NCBI GenBank assembly: GCA_026686845.1
Contig: JAIVEN010000028.1
Coordinates: 2,123,001 to 2,187,000, forward strand
Source: Adenanthera pavonina
Lineage: Eukaryota; Streptophyta; Magnoliopsida; Fabales; Fabaceae
DNA: 64,000 bases
Reading direction: 5' to 3'
A program made the position numbers and the translations under genes. Positions 62,264-64,000 of the stretch are shown piece after piece (position 1 is the first letter of the stretch; the number at the start of each line of letters is the position of its first letter). The notes under the pieces are model-generated. The model was not told where the DNA came from and did no database searches. It saw only the letters and a program-made list of their open reading frames with translations.

Positions 62264-62600
62264 GCACTTGAGAATGGTTTTGATGATGGAAAACTGAGGG
62301 GATCAAGGAAGTTTCTGGTTATTAAAATTTTATTTTTGTTCTAATCAAACAGTACTTCTTATTTTTTAATTAGCTGCTTGTATATATATATATTAAGAAA
62401 AAGGATTTTGGTGTATGTTAAAGGTTAATTAGTTATATATATGTCGAAAACTGTAGTACAACATTAATCATTACTATATTACTCGAACTTGTTTTCATTT
62501 TTCTTAATTCCTGTTTTGCACTTGGAGGGGAGAATTTTCGGTTACTAAGGTTTCAATTTTGTTCGGATCAAACAGTATGCCTTATTTATTAATTAATTAG
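62264..62600 (+). repeat. Diverged direct duplication in AP1-like intron 1
   Basis: Copies start at GCACTTG at 62264 and 62518 and share GGTTA-TAA, ATTTTGTTC and ATCAAACAGTA motifs in order, ending near TTAATTAG. Spacing is about 254 bp. Confidence 0.65.
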
Positions 62601-62651
62601 TGTGTTTGTGTGAGTAGATCTACGAGATTTATCTGGAAGGGGCAAAAGAAA

Positions 62652-62665
62652 AACACACACACACA

Positions 62666-62692
<27 letters not shown>
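62652..62692. repeat. (AC)n-(GT)n inverted microsatellite
   Basis: About seven AC units are joined directly to about fourteen GT units, forming a self-complementary run able to fold into a hairpin. It lies in the AP1-like intron 1. Confidence 0.9.
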
Positions 62693-62696
<4 letters not shown>

Positions 62697-62699
62697 GAC

Positions 62700-63120
62700 G
62701 ATCGAGGATAGTTGTCACTTACATAAAACTTCACTTTTACAGCTCCATTTTTGAAGCTCCACTTTTAACAATTTATACAAAACACTAAACCTATTAATAC
62801 TATTTCCCATAACCCTTAAACTACCTCCTATTTGATAGAGTTTACTAAAAGTCATTGTATATACTTACATACTTTTAAGTACATAAATTTACAACAAATA
62901 TAAGAGACTCACATACAATCCTAAATGACAAGTAATATTTAAATTTACTATTTCCAACATTCACCCTTAAATTTAAATTTATTTCTTCTTTACTCCCTGA
63001 CATGCCCTTCTTCTTCAAAGTTTTTAATTTTGAACATATGGCTTGATAAAAAAATCAGCAATTCGATCTTGAGTCTTCGATTGACGTACACATACTTCAG
63101 CTTCACGCACTATATTTTCT
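62700..63120 (-). mobile_element. Copia-like retrotransposon 3' remnant (coding tail, PPT, LTR)
   Basis: On the minus strand, KTQDRIADFFIKPYVQN (about 63085-63035) resembles the conserved end of copia RNase H (TEDQIADIFTKPL type). It is followed by decayed sequence ending in a purine-rich tract (TTTAAGGGTGAA, to about 62960) and then TGTTGGAAATAG at 62959, the expected start of a 3' LTR. The outer LTR end was not located; about 62700 is a guess. The copy is dead. Confidence 0.55.
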
Positions 63121-63127
63121 ATGTTTG

Positions 63128-63490
63128 CGATTCACTCCCTCTCACTTACTAATTGTCCATTTTCCTTCTCTTCAGCTTCTTTCTTTTGTAATATTCCATG
63201 AAGGCATCCTATATTTCAACTTCAAAGGATTTTCTTTTTCAATCAAGTGTAACTTTGTGTTCCTTGAGAAGCTTTTGAATCTTCATGAGCTTTTCCTCTC
63301 ACATAGACAACTCCTTCTCTTTTAGGTTCAAGTTCATCCTCATTGCATCAATGTTCGTATGTGTATCTTCAAGTTCCTTCTCATTTTGCCTCAATATTTC
63401 TGTCATTCTCAGTTGACCTTTTTGTTCTCGTTCTTTGAGAATTGTTAAACCATTTGCCAGCTTCTACTACTCTTCCTCTTGCAGCTTCTC
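63128..63490 (-). pseudogene. Unrecognised coiled-coil gene fragment
   Basis: A minus-strand frame broken only by scattered stops encodes Leu/Lys/Glu-rich heptad sequence such as LTILKEREQKGQL, MTEILRQNEKELEDTH, LNLKEKELSM and EEKLMKIQKLLKEHK. The stops look like single-base changes. It lies just upstream, in copia orientation, of the copia-like tail in the AP1-like intron. I do not recognise the family; coiled-coil proteins resemble each other too easily to name one. It could be a captured or retroposed host gene fragment, or part of an unusual retrotransposon. Similar non-repetitive sequence continues toward 63900 without a clear frame. Confidence 0.45.
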
Positions 63491-64000
63491 CCATTCTCCC
63501 AAGTCGTATAATTAATTTCCTATCCATTAACTAAACTCTTCCAAGTCACTTCTACATATACTTGGCATCACATAACCTGGCCTCTGCTTCCAAAAATTTA
63601 TCCTCAGGGTTAGCTATTGGAGAATTTCCTTCAACCAACTTTTCCAGTAACTCCTTAGGTATCAAATTAATCTGCTTAATTTATCAAGGAGATCATAATG
63701 AGAGATTGGAATATCACAATTGATTAGATATTTGGAGAAACGAATGAATACACTGATTGGCTTGCTCAACAAGTGCACTAACTTTGTTATCCTTAAGCAT
63801 TTGCCTGAAGGATATGGATATATCTTAGACACTGATAGAGTGAGGAGAGTTATCTGAATTACTTTGTGCAACTTCCTAGACTTTGTCCTAGCCTTTTTTT
63901 GAAAATTAAAAAAGAAAAACTACTCAATTCTACCCAAGAAGATTCTAGGAATAGAGAGATACTCAAAATACACTTAAATTATATATAATGTATAACTCCA

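Noticed and set aside
1..64000. tRNA, rRNA or CRISPR features
   Set aside because: No intact tRNA box A/box B pair with a foldable cloverleaf, no rRNA-like sequence, and no regularly spaced identical repeats with unique spacers were seen. The tRNA-like pieces are SINE relics.

Overview
The window is nuclear DNA of a flowering plant, most likely a eudicot. Evidence: GT-AG introns, a miR156-targeted SBP-box gene, two MIKC-type MADS-box genes, a plant-type LINE carrying an RNase H domain, several solo LTRs, tRNA-derived SINE relics and very AT-rich intergenic sequence. No prokaryotic or organellar features were seen. I cannot name the species.

Gene layout, left to right: (1) at 889-1119 on the minus strand, the first coding exon of a MINIYO/RPAP1-like gene that runs off the left edge; (2) at 11327-16287 on the plus strand, a complete three-exon SPL6-like SBP-box transcription factor gene of 427 aa with a miR156 site in exon 3; (3) at 22701-23633 on the minus strand, a single-exon BIG GRAIN 1-like gene of 310 aa; (4) at 50122-57207 on the plus strand, a complete eight-exon SEPALLATA-like MADS gene of the SEP4/AGL3/RIN type, 244 aa; (5) from 61927 on the plus strand, exon 1 of an AP1/FUL-like MADS gene whose remaining exons lie beyond the right edge. 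The order SPL6-like, BG1-like, AP1-like matches the Arabidopsis AP1-SPL6 neighbourhood as I recall it, and the SEP4-like/AP1-like tandem matches the tomato RIN-MC pair. This looks like an old conserved block of flowering regulators, in which SPL factors and SEP/AP1 proteins act in one pathway.

The space between genes is largely mobile-element debris. It includes a solo LTR of the Tat/Ogre type (2120-5859, TSD TATAT), a decayed LINE (about 5893-9182) followed by the 3' tail of a second LINE (to about 9675), and a 1.3-kb Mutator-like foldback element (18209-19543). Three solo LTRs of one ~2.4-kb family follow: one single copy (37797-40253, TSD TTAAT) and one pair in which a younger copy (41138-43456, TSD TACAC) sits inside an older one (40438-45173, TSD TCACA). 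There is also a short SINE with an 18-bp target duplication (47686-47814) and copia-like remains in the AP1-like first intron. Local tandem duplications of 50-950 bp are frequent, especially in the introns and promoters of the regulatory genes.

All exon boundaries were derived by eye from reading frame, GT-AG signals and remembered family structure. No alignment or database search was run.
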